This document shows positions 12,735 to 23,495 of a DNA stretch of 64,000 bases, one piece after another (within the stretch, counting starts at the first letter, position 1; every line of letters starts with the position of its first letter). The DNA is from Pseudomonas sp. ANT_J12 (GTDB lineage Bacteria > Pseudomonadota > Gammaproteobacteria > Pseudomonadales > Pseudomonadaceae), in NCBI RefSeq assembly GCF_008370045.1, contig NZ_VOBN01000001.1, positions 682,001 to 746,000 on the forward strand. Direction: 5' to 3'. The notes under the pieces are model-generated. The model ran no database searches, was not told the origin of the DNA, and saw only the letters and a program-made list of their open reading frames with translations. The position numbers and the translations under genes are program-made.

Positions 12735-15700
12735 TCAACGGTATTGGAGGAAGACGTTGTCTCGCCCGAACTGGTCACGCAGGGCTTGAATCAAGGCATC
12801 CGCCGGGTCGATCCGCCAGGTCTCGCCGAACTGCAGCAAGGCCTTCGCATCAGGACTGGTGTACTCCATGGTGATCGGGCACGCACCGCGGTGACGCTTG
12901 AACAGCTCACCCAGCCAGCGTAGCTGATCGCCTTTCAAATCCTGGGTGTGCAGCTTCAGGCGCAGGCTTTCGGCCAGGTTGGTGCGCGCATCTTCCATGC
13001 TCATCACCCGCTTGACTCGCAGGCGCAAGCCACCGGAGAAGTCGTCGTTACTGACTTCGCCTTCGACCACCACCATCGCGTCGGTCTGCAACAGCGACTG
13101 CGCGGAGTGGAACGCCTCGGCAAACAGCGACGCTTCGATCCGGCCCGAGCGGTCGTCAAGGGTGATGAACCCCATCTTGTCGCCCTTTTTGTTCTTCATC
13201 ACCCGCAGGGCGATGATCATGCCGGCGACTGTTTGGGTATCGCGCGCCGGTTTCAGGTCGATGATGCGCTGGCGGGCGAAACGGCGGATCTCGCCTTCGT
13301 ATTCATCAATCGGGTGACCGGTCAGGTACAGGCCCAGGGTGTCTTTCTCCCCTTTCAGGCGTTCCTTGAGGGTCAGTTCCTTGGCCTTGCGGTTATTGGC
13401 GTAGACGTCGGCGTCTTCTTCAACGAACAGGCCGCCAAACAGGTCAACGTGACCGCTGTCTTTGGTACGCAGGGTTTGTTCCGCGGCCTTGATCGCTCCC
13501 TCCATGGCATTGAGCAACACCGCCCGGTTACGGTCGATATTGGCCTGGTAGGCTTTCTGCTCGTCATGAAAGTAAGGACCGAGACGATCCAGCGCACCGC
13601 TGCGGATCAGACCGTCGAGGGTGCGCTTGTTGATGCGCTTGAGGTCAACCCGGGCGCAGAAGTCGAACAGATCCTTGAACGGACCGGCCTGACGCGCCTC
13701 GGTGATCGCTTCCACCGGACCTTCGCCCACACCCTTGATCGCGCCGAGGCCGTAGATGATCCGGCCTTCCTCGTTCACCGTGAACTTGAACTCCGACGTA
13801 TTCACATCCGGCGCGTCGAGACGCAGCTTCATGGTGCGAATTTCTTCGATCAAGGTCACGACCTTGTCGGTGTTGTGCATATCCGCCGACAGCACCGCAG
13901 CCATGAACGGCGCCGGGTAATGGGTTTTCAGCCACGCCGTCTGGTACGACACCAGACCGTAAGCGGCCGAGTGAGACTTGTTGAAGCCGTAACCGGCGAA
14001 TTTCTCCACCAGGTCGAAAATGTTACCGGCCAGGTCGGCGTCGATATTGTTGGTGGCGCAACCCTCAATGAAACCGCCGCGTTGCTTGGCCATTTCTTCG
14101 GGTTTTTTCTTACCCATGGCCCGACGCAGCATGTCCGCACCACCGAGGGTGTAACCGGCCATGACCTGGGCGATCTGCATCACCTGTTCCTGGTACAGGA
14201 TGATGCCGTACGTCGGCGCCAATACCGGCTTGAGGCCTTCGTACTGGTAGTCCGAGTGCGGGTACGCCAGTTCGGCGCGACCGTGCTTACGGTTGATAAA
14301 GTCGTCAACCATGCCTGACTGCAACGGACCCGGACGGAACAGGGCCACCAGTGCGATCAAGTCTTCCAGGCAGTCGGGCTTGAGCTTTTTGATCAGCTCT
14401 TTCATGCCGCGGGATTCAAGCTGGAACACCGCGGTGGTTTCAGCTTTTTGCAGCAACTGGTACGTCGGCTTGTCATCCAGCGGGATGAAGGCGATGTCCA
14501 GCGGCGGCTGATCGACCTTGGCGCGGTCGCGGTTGATGGTTTTCAGCGCCCAGTCGATAACGGTCAGGGTCCGCAGGCCGAGGAAGTCGAACTTCACCAG
14601 ACCGGCAGCCTCGACGTCGTCCTTGTCGAACTGGGTGACCAGACCATCACCGGCCTCATCGCAATAGATCGGCGAGAAGTCAGTCAACTTGGTCGGGGCG
14701 ATAACCACACCACCGGCGTGCTTGCCGACGTTACGCACTACGCCTTCGAGCTTGCGCGCCATTTCCCAGATTTCCGCGGCTTCTTCATCGACCTTGATGA
14801 AGTCGCGCAGGATTTCTTCCTGTTCGTAGGCTTTTTCCAGGGTCATGCCGACTTCGAACGGAATCATCTTCGACAGACGATCCGCCAGCCCGTAGGACTT
14901 GCCCTGCACCCGCGCCACGTCGCGGACCACAGCCTTGGCGGCCATGGAACCAAAGGTGATGATCTGGCTGACCGCGTTACGGCCGTATTTCTCGGCCACG
15001 TATTCGATTACCCGGTCGCGGCCATCCATGCAGAAGTCGACGTCGAAGTCGGGCATCGATACCCGTTCCGGGTTAAGGAAACGTTCGAACAGCAGGTCAT
15101 ATTCCAGCGGGTCGAGGTCGGTGATCTTCTGCACATAGGCCACCAGCGACCCGGCACCCGACCCCCGGCCCGGACCTACCGGCACACCGTTGCTCTTGGC
15201 CCACTGGATAAAGTCCATCACGATCAGGAAGTAACCGGGGAACCCCATCTGGATGATGATATCCAGCTCAAAATTCAACCGGTCGACGTAGACCTGGCGC
15301 TTGGCTTCGTAGTCTTCGGTGGTGTCCTTGGGCAGCAGGACGGTCAGGCGCTCCTCCAGGCCGTCGAAGGACACCTTGCGGAAATACTCGTCGATGGTCA
15401 TGCCATCGGGAATCGGGAAGTTGGGCAGGAAGTGCTTGCCCAGCTTCACTTCGATGTTGCAGCGCTTGGCGATCTCGACGGTGTTTTCCAGCGCTTCGGG
15501 AATGTCGCTGAACAGCTCGGCCATTTCCTCGGCGCTTTTGAGGTATTGCTGGTCGCTGTAGTTTTTCGAACGCCGCGGATCGTCGAGGGCGCGGCCCTCA
15601 CCGATGCAAACGCGGGTTTCGTGGGCTTCGAAGTCTTCCTGCTTGATGAAGCGCACGTCGTTGGTCGCCACCAGCGGCGCGCCGATCTTCTCGGCCAGGG

Positions 15701-16256
15701 CCACGGCGCCGTGCAGTTGTTCTTCGTCGTTGGGACGGTTGGTGCGCTGGATCTCCAGATAGAAACGGTCCGGGAACACCGTCATCCATTCACGCGCCAG
15801 GGTTTCGGCTTCGGCGGGGTTGCCGCCGAGCAGGGCCAGGCCGATTTCGCCCTCTTTCGCCGCCGACAGCATGATCAAGCCTTCGCTGGCTTCGGCCACC
15901 CATTCGCGCTCGATGATGATCGAGCCATTACGCTGGCCGTCGATGAAGCCACGGGAGATCAGTTCGGTGAGGTTGCGATAGCCGACGGCGTTCATCGCCA
16001 GCAGGCTGATCCGGCTCAGGGCGTTATCCGGATCCTTGTTCGACAGCCACAGGTCGGCGCCGCAGATTGGCTTGATGCCCGCGCCCATCGAGGCTTTATA
16101 GAATTTGACCAGGGAACACATGTTGTTCTGGTCAGTGACCGCGACGGCAGGCATGTTCATGCCGACCAGGGTCTTGACCAGCGGTTTGATCCGCACCAGA
16201 CCGTCGACCAGGGAATATTCAGTGTGCAGGCGTAGGTGAACGAATGAAGCCGGCAT
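12735..16256 (-). CDS. dnaE: DNA polymerase III subunit alpha
   Basis: A 1,173-residue replicative polymerase subunit. The N-terminal PHP domain begins [13 protein letters not shown]; the catalytic Asp pair is in PDFDVDFC (near residue 400) with [12 protein letters not shown] ahead of it; a C-terminal helix-hairpin region and an OB domain (TVAGMI, then [13 protein letters not shown]) follow. Length equals the usual 1,160-1,175. It follows rnhB after a hairpin, in the lpxA-lpxB-rnhB-dnaE-accA order. Confidence 0.97.
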   Translation of the reverse strand: MPASFVHLRLHTEYSLVDGLVRIKPLVKTLVGMNMPAVAVTDQNNMCSLVKFYKASMGAGIKPICGADLWLSNKDPDNALSRISLLAMNAVGYRNLTELISRGFIDGQRNGSIIIEREWVAEASEGLIMLSAAKEGEIGLALLGGNPAEAETLAREWMTVFPDRFYLEIQRTNRPNDEEQLHGAVALAEKIGAPLVATNDVRFIKQEDFEAHETRVCIGEGRALDDPRRSKNYSDQQYLKSAEEMAELFSDIPEALENTVEIAKRCNIEVKLGKHFLPNFPIPDGMTIDEYFRKVSFDGLEERLTVLLPKDTTEDYEAKRQVYVDRLNFELDIIIQMGFPGYFLIVMDFIQWAKSNGVPVGPGRGSGAGSLVAYVQKITDLDPLEYDLLFERFLNPERVSMPDFDVDFCMDGRDRVIEYVAEKYGRNAVSQIITFGSMAAKAVVRDVARVQGKSYGLADRLSKMIPFEVGMTLEKAYEQEEILRDFIKVDEEAAEIWEMARKLEGVVRNVGKHAGGVVIAPTKLTDFSPIYCDEAGDGLVTQFDKDDVEAAGLVKFDFLGLRTLTVIDWALKTINRDRAKVDQPPLDIAFIPLDDKPTYQLLQKAETTAVFQLESRGMKELIKKLKPDCLEDLIALVALFRPGPLQSGMVDDFINRKHGRAELAYPHSDYQYEGLKPVLAPTYGIILYQEQVMQIAQVMAGYTLGGADMLRRAMGKKKPEEMAKQRGGFIEGCATNNIDADLAGNIFDLVEKFAGYGFNKSHSAAYGLVSYQTAWLKTHYPAPFMAAVLSADMHNTDKVVTLIEEIRTMKLRLDAPDVNTSEFKFTVNEEGRIIYGLGAIKGVGEGPVEAITEARQAGPFKDLFDFCARVDLKRINKRTLDGLIRSGALDRLGPYFHDEQKAYQANIDRNRAVLLNAMEGAIKAAEQTLRTKDSGHVDLFGGLFVEEDADVYANNRKAKELTLKERLKGEKDTLGLYLTGHPIDEYEGEIRRFARQRIIDLKPARDTQTVAGMIIALRVMKNKKGDKMGFITLDDRSGRIEASLFAEAFHSAQSLLQTDAMVVVEGEVSNDDFSGGLRLRVKRVMSMEDARTNLAESLRLKLHTQDLKGDQLRWLGELFKRHRGACPITMEYTSPDAKALLQFGETWRIDPADALIQALRDQFGRDNVFLQYR

Positions 16257-16286
16257 AGTGATCCTGTCTGTAAACGTGAAGACAAC

Positions 16287-16310
16287 AAGGCCCGGATTGT
16301 ACCGGGCCTT
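16287..16310 (-). terminator. Hairpin between rnhB and dnaE
   Basis: A 9-bp perfect stem (AAGGCCCGG / CCGGGCCTT) with a 6-base loop, followed on the minus strand by TTGTTGTCTT. It is a plausible partial Rho-independent terminator after rnhB that would lower transcript flow into dnaE. The T-run is interrupted, so it is probably not complete. Confidence 0.6.
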
Positions 16311-16332
16311 GGGAAAAACATCAGCCTTGCGA

Positions 16333-16974
16333 CTAACTCTCGATCAGGTTTTCCCGCGCCTCGTAAGCCAGGCGGACCGGGGCGAACGAACGGCGATGGA
16401 TGGGGGTCGGCCCCAAACGGGCCAAGGCTTCCAGATGAACGGGCGTCGGGTAGCCTTTGTGGCCGCCAATGCCGTAACCCGGGTAAATCAATTCGAAAGC
16501 AGCCATTTCACGGTCGCGACTGACCTTGGCCAGAATCGACGCGGCGGCGATGGCCGGCACCTTGCCGTCGCCCTGCACCACCGCTTCGGCGCGCATGGAC
16601 AATTTCGGGCAACGGTTGCCGTCGATCATCGCCAGTTTCGGCTGGATGTGCAGGCCTTCGATGGCGCGCTGCATGGCCAGCATGGTGGCGTGCAGAATGT
16701 TCAGCTCGTCGATTTCTTCGACTTCGGCCCGGGCGATGTGCCAGCTCAGGGCCTTCTCGCAGATTTCGTCGTAGAGCTTTTCGCGGCGGGCTTCGGTGAG
16801 TTTCTTCGAATCGTTCAGGCCGAGGATCGGCCGATTCGGGTCGAGAATCACCGCAGCCGTGACCACCGCGCCGCAGAGCGGGCCGCGACCGACTTCGTCG
16901 ACACCGGCAACCAAATCTTCCACTTCCGCGACCAAGGTGAAATCCAGCCCCATTTGCATGCTTGTCTTACTCAT
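16333..16974 (-). CDS. rnhB: Ribonuclease HII
   Basis: A 213-residue endonuclease that cleaves RNA in RNA-DNA hybrids, including single ribonucleotides. The motif [14 protein letters not shown] carries the first catalytic Asp-Glu; later motifs LGLNDSKKL and [12 protein letters not shown] are intact. The ATG overlaps the lpxB stop by 4 bp. A second in-frame ATG six codons in (MQMGLDF) could be the true start; the 4-bp coupling favours the first. Confidence 0.93.
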   Translation of the reverse strand: MSKTSMQMGLDFTLVAEVEDLVAGVDEVGRGPLCGAVVTAAVILDPNRPILGLNDSKKLTEARREKLYDEICEKALSWHIARAEVEEIDELNILHATMLAMQRAIEGLHIQPKLAMIDGNRCPKLSMRAEAVVQGDGKVPAIAAASILAKVSRDREMAAFELIYPGYGIGGHKGYPTPVHLEALARLGPTPIHRRSFAPVRLAYEARENLIES

Positions 16975-18101
16975 TGTACGTGGCCGATCAGATTCAGCAC
17001 GGCGTCCGCCGCCTGGTTGGAGGCATCCAGACGCAAGGTGCGGTGGATTTCATCAAAGCCGCGGGTCTGTTCTTCGCCGCCGTCGATCAGCGGGGACAGG
17101 GTCTGGGCCAGGGCTTCGACCGTCGCATCGTCCTGCAGCAACTCGGGCACCAGCAGGCGCTGGGCCAGCAAGTTCGGCAACGAAACGTAGGGACTTTTCA
17201 CCATGCGTTTGAGAATCCAGAACGTCAGCGGTGCCAGGCGATAGGCAACCACCATCGGCCGTTTGTACAACAACGCTTCGAGCGTCGCCGTACCAGAGGC
17301 GATCAACACTGCGTCGCAGGCGGCCAGGGCCAGATGGGATTTACCATCGAGCAAGGTCAGCGGCAGATCGCGACCGGCCAGCAGCTCTTCGAGCTGGGCC
17401 CGGCGCTGCGGGCTGGCGCACGGCATGACGAAGCGCACGCCAGGCCGCAGGGCGCGCAGGCGCTGGGCGGTGTCGAGGAACAATGCGCCGAGACGGCCGA
17501 CTTCACCGCCACGGCTACCGGGCATCAACGCCACCAAGGGACCGTCGGGCAAGCCCAGCTCAGCCCGCGCTGCTGCGCGATCGGCTTGCAGCGGAATCGC
17601 ATCGGCCAGGGAGTGCCCGACAAACCGCACCGGCACGCCTTTCTCTTCGTAGAACTTCGCTTCGAACGGGAACAGCGTCAGCATCAGGTCGCAGCCTTCG
17701 CGAATCTTCAACACCCGCTTTTGCCGCCAGGCCCAGACCGACGGGCTGACGTAATGCACGGTCTTGATCCCGGCCTGACGCAGCTTGAGTTCGATATTGA
17801 GGGTGAAATCCGGGGCATCGATGCCGATGAACACGTCCGGCTTTTCGGCGATCAGGTCCGCAATCAGCTTCTTGCGTCGGGCCAGCAGTTCGCGCAAGCG
17901 GCCCAGCACTTCCACCAGGCCCATGACCGAAAGACGTTCCATCGGGAAGTACGACGTCAGGCCTTCGGCCTGCATCAGCGGACCACCGACACCGATGAAT
18001 TCCACCGCCGGATGCAGGGCCTTGAGCGCGCGCATCAGACCGGCGCCCAGAATGTCACCGGAAGCCTCACCCGCTACCAGCGCAATACGCAGATTAGCCA
18101 T
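16971..18101 (-). CDS. lpxB: Lipid-A-disaccharide synthase LpxB
   Basis: A 376-residue GT19 glycosyltransferase that joins UDP-diacylglucosamine and lipid X to make the tetraacyl lipid A disaccharide. GEASGDILG at the N-terminus, YVSPSVWAW in the middle and SGTATLEAL near the C-terminus are family motifs. It follows lpxA by 2 bp and overlaps rnhB by 4 bp. Confidence 0.96.
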   Translation of the reverse strand: MANLRIALVAGEASGDILGAGLMRALKALHPAVEFIGVGGPLMQAEGLTSYFPMERLSVMGLVEVLGRLRELLARRKKLIADLIAEKPDVFIGIDAPDFTLNIELKLRQAGIKTVHYVSPSVWAWRQKRVLKIREGCDLMLTLFPFEAKFYEEKGVPVRFVGHSLADAIPLQADRAAARAELGLPDGPLVALMPGSRGGEVGRLGALFLDTAQRLRALRPGVRFVMPCASPQRRAQLEELLAGRDLPLTLLDGKSHLALAACDAVLIASGTATLEALLYKRPMVVAYRLAPLTFWILKRMVKSPYVSLPNLLAQRLLVPELLQDDATVEALAQTLSPLIDGGEEQTRGFDEIHRTLRLDASNQAADAVLNLIGHVQ

Positions 18102-18103
18102 GA

Positions 18104-18880
18104 TTAGCGAGTGATGCCGCGGGTCGAAGACTGGATGGAATCACGGAACACCGCGACTTCCGGAAACTGTGCCGAAGGTTCGGCCAGTTCGGCGAGCGCC
18201 TGTTCGACTGTCAGGCCCTGGCGGTAAACCACCTTGTAGGCACGACGCAGCGCGTGGATCGCGTCTTCGCTGAAACCACGACGGCGCATGCCTTCGAAGT
18301 TCATGCTGCGGGCTTCGGCCGGATTGCCAAATACCGTGACGTACGCGGGCACGTCCTTGCCAATAGCGGTGCCCATGCCGGAGAAACTATGGGCGCCGAT
18401 GTGGCAATACTGGTGAACCAGGGTGAAGCCGGACAGGATCGCCCAATCTTCAACGTGCACATGGCCGGCCAACGCGGTGTTGTTGACCAGAATGCAGTGG
18501 TTGCCGATCACGCTATCGTGACCGATATGGGCATACGCCATGATCAGGTTGTGATCACCCAGCGTGGTTTCCGAACGGTCCTGCACGGTGCCACGGTGAA
18601 TCGTTACGCCTTCGCGGATAACGTTGTGGTCACCGATGACCAGGCGGGTTTCTTCGCCTTTGTATTTCAGATCGGGCGTGTCCTCACCTACCGAGGAAAA
18701 CTGGTAGATGCGGTTGTGCTTACCGATACGGGTCGGCCCCTTGAGAATCACATGCGGCCCGATCACTGTCCCCTCGCCGATTTCCACACCAGCGCCGATG
18801 ATCGACCATGGGCCGACCTCGACGTCGTCAGCCAGGATGGCTGTCGGATCGATGATTGCGCGAGGGTCAACCAAACTCAT
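18104..18880 (-). CDS. lpxA: UDP-N-acetylglucosamine acyltransferase LpxA
   Basis: A 258-residue hexapeptide-repeat acyltransferase catalysing the first step of lipid A synthesis, 3-O-acylation of UDP-GlcNAc. The left-handed beta-helix repeats ([20 protein letters not shown] and following) are evident, with the catalytic His in [12 protein letters not shown]. Pseudomonas LpxA prefers 10-carbon 3-hydroxy acyl chains; that preference is family knowledge and not deduced here. Its start overlaps the fabZ stop by 4 bp. Confidence 0.96.
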   Translation of the reverse strand: MSLVDPRAIIDPTAILADDVEVGPWSIIGAGVEIGEGTVIGPHVILKGPTRIGKHNRIYQFSSVGEDTPDLKYKGEETRLVIGDHNVIREGVTIHRGTVQDRSETTLGDHNLIMAYAHIGHDSVIGNHCILVNNTALAGHVHVEDWAILSGFTLVHQYCHIGAHSFSGMGTAIGKDVPAYVTVFGNPAEARSMNFEGMRRRGFSEDAIHALRRAYKVVYRQGLTVEQALAELAEPSAQFPEVAVFRDSIQSSTRGITR

Positions 18881-19317
18881 AGTTTGCGTTCCGCGCAGAT
18901 GATTTCAGCGGAGCAGACTGGCTTGCCGTCGACCGAAGCCTGGCATTCAAACTTCCAGATCTGGCGCTTGCAGCTGATGAAGCGGGCTTCGAGGATCAAC
19001 TGATCGCCTGGGGTGACAGGCTGGCGAAAACGCAGCTTGTCAGAGCCGACGAAGTAGTAAAGCGTGCCGTCAGCAGGCTTCACGTCGAGCATTTTGAAAC
19101 CAAGGATACCGGCAGCCTGAGCCATTGCTTCGATGATCAGTACGCCCGGCATGATTGGATGCGCAGGGAAGTGACCATTGAAGAACGGTTCGTTGATGCT
19201 GACATTCTTGTAGGCGCGAATGCGCTTGCCTTCCACATCCAGTTCCACGACCCGGTCCACCAGCAGGAACGGGTAACGGTGAGGCAGGTATTCGCGAATC
19301 TCGTTGATGTCCATCAT
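18877..19317 (-). CDS. fabZ: 3-hydroxyacyl-ACP dehydratase FabZ
   Basis: A 146-residue hot-dog-fold dehydratase of fatty-acid elongation. [19 protein letters not shown] is the family N-terminus with the catalytic His in PHRYPF; the catalytic Glu lies in [11 protein letters not shown] longer in-frame reading adds 20 atypical residues and is rejected. FabZ competes with LpxA for 3-hydroxyacyl-ACP, so its place between lpxD and lpxA keeps the two branches in one operon. Confidence 0.95.
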   Translation of the reverse strand: MMDINEIREYLPHRYPFLLVDRVVELDVEGKRIRAYKNVSINEPFFNGHFPAHPIMPGVLIIEAMAQAAGILGFKMLDVKPADGTLYYFVGSDKLRFRQPVTPGDQLILEARFISCKRQIWKFECQASVDGKPVCSAEIICAERKL

Positions 19318-19425
19318 TTCGGGGGGAAGCCTATGTAAAGATTGGGAGAGCGCGACTGACGCGCACCCCTCTAGCAAATCAAGGAGGCAGTCTAGCGGCT
19401 GTGCACACTTGATATGGAAATGGTA

Positions 19426-20481
19426 TCAGCCATCTGATGAAGCATTACCGCCAGGGGTCACTTCCCCTACTCGCTTTTCCAGCTGTCGCAGACGCCGCGC
19501 GATGTCATCGAGCTGACGGATGCGTGCCGCGCTTTTGCGCCACTCGGCAGCCGGTTGCATGGCTGTACCGGAAGAGTAGGAACCCGGCTCGGTAATCGAG
19601 TGGGTCACCATGGTCATCCCGGTCAGGAAAACGTTGTCGCAAATCTCGATATGCCCCACCAGCCCTACACCTCCGGCGAGCATGCAGTGCTTGCCGATCT
19701 TGGTGCTGCCGGAGATCCCCACGCACGCGGCCATGGCAGTGTGATCACCGACCTGGACGTTGTGGGCGATCTGGATCTGATTGTCGAGCTTCACACCGTT
19801 ACCAAGAATGGTATCGGCCAACGCACCACGGTCGATGGCGGTGTTCACGCCAATCTCCACATCGTCGCCGACCAGCACGCCACCAATCTGGGCGATCTTC
19901 TGCCAGACACCTTTCTCATTGGCAAAACCGAAACCTTCACCACCGAGCACAGCACCCGACTGAATCACCACGCGTTTGCCAATGCGCACGTCGTGGTACA
20001 GCGTGACCCGCGGAGCCAGCCAGCCGCCCTCACCAATCTCGCATCGCGCACCGATGAAGCAATGCGCCCCGACGGTCACACCCGCGGCAATACGCGCGGC
20101 GCTTTCGATCACCGCAAAGGCCCCGATGCTTGCCGCCGGATCGACCACCGCGTCCGGCGCCACGACCGCTGTCGGATGAATACCGGCAGCCGCTTTCGGC
20201 TTGGGATCGAACAGATGGGAAATGCGGGCGTAAGCCAGGTAAGGATCAGGCACGACCAACGCATTACCGGCAAAACCTTCAGCGTCGGCGGCCTTGAGCA
20301 ACAGGGCTGCGGCTTTACTGTCCGGCAGGTATTTGCGGTATTGCGGGTTTGCCAGAAAGCTCAACTGAGCTGGGCCAGCCTCTTGCAAAGTGGCTAGCCC
20401 AGTAATTTCTTTCTCCGGGTCGCCACGTAGGGTGGCGCCGAGGAACTCGGCCAATTGGCCGAGCTTTATAGTCGCTGTCAT
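19426..20481 (-). CDS. lpxD: UDP-3-O-(3-hydroxyacyl)glucosamine N-acyltransferase LpxD
   Basis: A 351-residue hexapeptide acyltransferase, third step of lipid A synthesis. An N-terminal uridine-binding domain (about residues 1-100) precedes the beta-helix repeats; the catalytic His is in [15 protein letters not shown] short C-terminal helix follows ([19 protein letters not shown]). Only 3 bp separate it from skp upstream; about 108 bp separate its end from fabZ. Confidence 0.96.
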   Translation of the reverse strand: MTATIKLGQLAEFLGATLRGDPEKEITGLATLQEAGPAQLSFLANPQYRKYLPDSKAAALLLKAADAEGFAGNALVVPDPYLAYARISHLFDPKPKAAAGIHPTAVVAPDAVVDPAASIGAFAVIESAARIAAGVTVGAHCFIGARCEIGEGGWLAPRVTLYHDVRIGKRVVIQSGAVLGGEGFGFANEKGVWQKIAQIGGVLVGDDVEIGVNTAIDRGALADTILGNGVKLDNQIQIAHNVQVGDHTAMAACVGISGSTKIGKHCMLAGGVGLVGHIEICDNVFLTGMTMVTHSITEPGSYSSGTAMQPAAEWRKSAARIRQLDDIARRLRQLEKRVGEVTPGGNASSDG

Positions 20482-20484
20482 GGA

Positions 20485-20988
20485 TTACTTCAGCTGATTC
20501 ATGCGCTCGATAACCTGGCGAGTGATGTCGTACTGAGGTTTGACATCAATCACTGCGCCACGCTCGAAGACCAGGTCAAAAGCACCTTTCTTGATGACTT
20601 CTTCCACAGCGCTGTCCAGTTTCGGCTTGAGCTGCTTCAGCATTTCACGGTCGGCAACGGCTTTGGCTTCGTTCAATTCCTTGGACTGGAACTGGAAGTC
20701 ACGGGCCTTTTGCTTGAACTCAAGCTCCAGGCGTTCGCGTTCGCCTTGCTGCATCTTGTCACCACCGGCTACCAGACGATCCTGGATACCTTTGGCACTG
20801 CTTTCCAGCGTCTTGAGTTTGCTCAGCTGCGGGCCGAACTTCTTCTCCGCGTCCACGGCGTATTTTTTCGCCGCGTCGGATTCAAGCAGGGCCATCTGAT
20901 AGTTCAGGACGGCGATTTTCATGTCGGCAAAAGCCGGACCTGCTACCAGTACGGTCGCCAGGAGAACCAATTGAGTCAACTTACGCAC
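20485..20988 (-). CDS. skp: Periplasmic chaperone Skp/OmpH
   Basis: A 167-residue periplasmic chaperone for unfolded outer-membrane proteins. A signal peptide is clear (MRKLTQLVLLATVLVAGPAFA, cleavage near residue 21). The rest is highly charged and helical with long Lys/Glu/Gln stretches that form Skp's tentacle-like coiled coils. It sits between bamA and lpxD, the conserved position. Confidence 0.94.
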   Translation of the reverse strand: MRKLTQLVLLATVLVAGPAFADMKIAVLNYQMALLESDAAKKYAVDAEKKFGPQLSKLKTLESSAKGIQDRLVAGGDKMQQGERERLELEFKQKARDFQFQSKELNEAKAVADREMLKQLKPKLDSAVEEVIKKGAFDLVFERGAVIDVKPQYDITRQVIERMNQLK

Positions 20989-21030
20989 GATGCACTCCTA
21001 CAAAATCCATTGTCGTTATGGGTCAGACGC

Positions 21031-23421
21031 TTAGAACGTCTGGCCGAGGGAGAATTGGAACACTTGGGTTTCAGCGTTATCCGGTTTCTTGACCGGCATG
21101 GCCAACGCGAAGCTCAGAGGACCCAGTGCGGTAACCCATGTCACGCCGACACCGACGGAACTGGCTACGTTGCTCAGGCTGATGTCGTTGCACTCTGTTT
21201 GAGAGGTCGAACCGACATTGGCGTTCGTCGTCTTGTCGCACTTGGAGTCGAATACGTTACCCACATCCCAGAATACCGAAGTACGCAGGGAACGCTGATC
21301 CTTGACGAATGGCAGCGGGAACAACACTTCGACGCCACCCTGGATCAGGACGTTACCACCGAACGGCAGCGGATCCTGGTCCGGGTCGGCGAGCGTACCG
21401 ACGTTACCCGTCTTGTCAAAGCCACGGCTTGGGGTACTGCGCGGACCAAGGGTACTGTCCTTGAAGCCACGAACCGAGTTGAAACCACCAGCATAGTAGT
21501 TTTCATAGAACGGCAAGCCGTCGGTTGAACCGTAGCCGTCGCCGTAACCGAGTTCGGTGTGCAGGCGTACGGTGTAGTTCTCGGTGATTGGCTGGAACAA
21601 CTGACCACGGTAATCGAGTTTGAAGAACGACAGGTCGCTGCCAGGGGTCGTGGTTTCCAGAGTCAGGCTCTGGGAATGGCCACGGGTCGCCAGTACGCCT
21701 TTGTTCAACGTGGACTCGGACCAACCGGCGGACGCCTTGAAGTTCAGGTAGCTGTCGCCTTCACGGTTTACGAAGTCGAAAATCTCGTCGACGGTGTATT
21801 GACCGGTCTTGATCTTGTCCTGCTGTGCAGTCAGGCCAAAGGTCAGACGCGAAGTCTCGCTGATCGGGTAACCGACGCTGACGCCAGCACCCAGGCTGTC
21901 TACCGCATAGCTTGCAACATCGACATCGAGGTCTTTGTAGTCAGTGGTGCGATAGAACGCGTTGTAGCCCAGGCTCACACCGTCAGCGGTCCAGTACGGG
22001 TCGACATAACCGAAGTTATAGCGGCTCTGGTATTGGCTTCGGGTCAGTCCGATGCTGACCTTGTTACCCGTACCCAGGAAGTTGTTCTGGGTGATCGAAC
22101 CACCGAGGATCAGACCGGCGCTCTGGGCGAAACCGACACTGGCGGTAATCGAACCGGAAGCCTGTTCTTCAACGCTGTAGTTCACGTCCACCTGATCGTC
22201 CACGCCCGGTACGGCCGGGGTTTCGACGTTCACTTCCTTGAAGAAGCCCAGACGCTCAAGACGGGTCTTGGATTGGTCGATCAGGTAGGTCGAAGCCCAG
22301 CCACCTTCCATCTGGCGCATTTCACGACGCAGCACTTCGTCTTCGGACTTGGTGTTGCCACGGAAGTTGATGCGGTTCACGTAGGCACGCTTGCCCGGAT
22401 CAACAGCGAACGTGATGTCTACCGTGTGATCGTCATCGTGAGGCTGAGGCACGCCGTTGACGTTGGCGAAGGTGTAACCCTCGTTACCCAGACGACGCGT
22501 GATCAGTTCCGAAGTCGTGGTCATCAGCTTGCGCGAGAACACCTGGCCTTTCTGGACCAGCAGCAGGGACTTGACCTGGTCTTCAGGCACTTTCAGGTCA
22601 CCACTGAGTTTCACGTCACGAACGGTGTATTTCTCGCCTTCGTTGACGTTGACCGTGATGTAGACGTGTTTTTTGTCCGGGGTGATGGAGACCTGGGTCG
22701 AAGCGATATCCATGTTGATATAGCCGCGGTCCAGGTAGTAGGAGCGCAGACGCTCCAGGTCACCGGAGAGTTTCTCGCGAGCGTACTTGTCATCGTTCTT
22801 GAAGAACGACAGCCAGTTGGTGGTCTTGAGTTCGAACAGGTCGATCAGGTCGTCATCGGGGAAGACCGTGTTACCCACCACGTTGATGTGCTGGATAGCG
22901 GCAACGGTGCCTTCGTTGATATTGACCTTCAACGCCACGCGGTTACGCGGCTGCGCCACCACTTCGGTGTCGACGGTCGCCGAGTAACGACCCTGCGCGA
23001 CATACTGGCGCTGCAGTTCGTTACGCACACCTTCGAGGGTGGCACGCTGGAAGATCTCGCCTTCGGACAGGCCGGATTGCTTGAGGCCCTTCATCAGGTC
23101 TTCAGTGGAGATAGCCTTGTTACCCTCGATCTCGATACTCGCGACCGACGGACGCTCGACTACCGTGATAACGAGGACATTGCCTTCGCGACCCAGCTGG
23201 ATATCTTGAAAGAAACCGGTTTTGAACAACGCACGAGTGGATTCCACCAGGCGACGATCATCCGCCTGTTCACCGACGTTCAACGGCAAGGCACCAAAGA
23301 CACTACCCGCGGAGACCCGCTGGAGGCCATTGACGCGAATATCAGAGATAGTGAAGGACTCGGCGTGAACTTCGGCGATCATCAATACGGTGAGAACCGC
23401 AGTTAGCAGCAGACGTTTCAT
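21031..23421 (-). CDS. bamA: Outer membrane protein assembly factor BamA
   Basis: A 796-residue Omp85 protein, the core of the BAM complex that inserts beta-barrel proteins. It has a signal peptide (MKRLLLTAVLTVLMIAEVHA), five POTRA domains (about residues 22-420, beginning FTISDIRVNGLQRV) and a 16-strand barrel ending in the C-terminal Phe of QFSLGQTF. The barrel motif VRGF (GGFNSVRGFKDS) is present. The start chosen directly precedes the signal peptide; a longer reading adds nine residues. Confidence 0.96.
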   Translation of the reverse strand: MKRLLLTAVLTVLMIAEVHAESFTISDIRVNGLQRVSAGSVFGALPLNVGEQADDRRLVESTRALFKTGFFQDIQLGREGNVLVITVVERPSVASIEIEGNKAISTEDLMKGLKQSGLSEGEIFQRATLEGVRNELQRQYVAQGRYSATVDTEVVAQPRNRVALKVNINEGTVAAIQHINVVGNTVFPDDDLIDLFELKTTNWLSFFKNDDKYAREKLSGDLERLRSYYLDRGYINMDIASTQVSITPDKKHVYITVNVNEGEKYTVRDVKLSGDLKVPEDQVKSLLLVQKGQVFSRKLMTTTSELITRRLGNEGYTFANVNGVPQPHDDDHTVDITFAVDPGKRAYVNRINFRGNTKSEDEVLRREMRQMEGGWASTYLIDQSKTRLERLGFFKEVNVETPAVPGVDDQVDVNYSVEEQASGSITASVGFAQSAGLILGGSITQNNFLGTGNKVSIGLTRSQYQSRYNFGYVDPYWTADGVSLGYNAFYRTTDYKDLDVDVASYAVDSLGAGVSVGYPISETSRLTFGLTAQQDKIKTGQYTVDEIFDFVNREGDSYLNFKASAGWSESTLNKGVLATRGHSQSLTLETTTPGSDLSFFKLDYRGQLFQPITENYTVRLHTELGYGDGYGSTDGLPFYENYYAGGFNSVRGFKDSTLGPRSTPSRGFDKTGNVGTLADPDQDPLPFGGNVLIQGGVEVLFPLPFVKDQRSLRTSVFWDVGNVFDSKCDKTTNANVGSTSQTECNDISLSNVASSVGVGVTWVTALGPLSFALAMPVKKPDNAETQVFQFSLGQTF

Positions 23422-23456
23422 GAAGTCCTTTCTTATTCCAACTGGCAATAAACAAA

Positions 23457-23475
23457 CTGCCGCAAAATGCGGCAG
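23457..23475 (-). terminator. Terminator-like hairpin between rseP and bamA
   Basis: A perfect 8-bp stem CTGCCGCA / TGCGGCAG with a 3-base loop, followed on the minus strand by TTTGTTTATT. It is a good Rho-independent terminator or attenuator after rseP, implying that bamA-skp-lpxD may also have their own promoter or be fed by read-through. Confidence 0.7.
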
Positions 23476-23495
23476 ATTCGCAATTCAGCGAAGCG

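Noticed and set aside
14448..16235. 595-codon plus-strand ORF opposite dnaE
   Set aside because: Antisense to the conserved PHP and polymerase domains; no family features.
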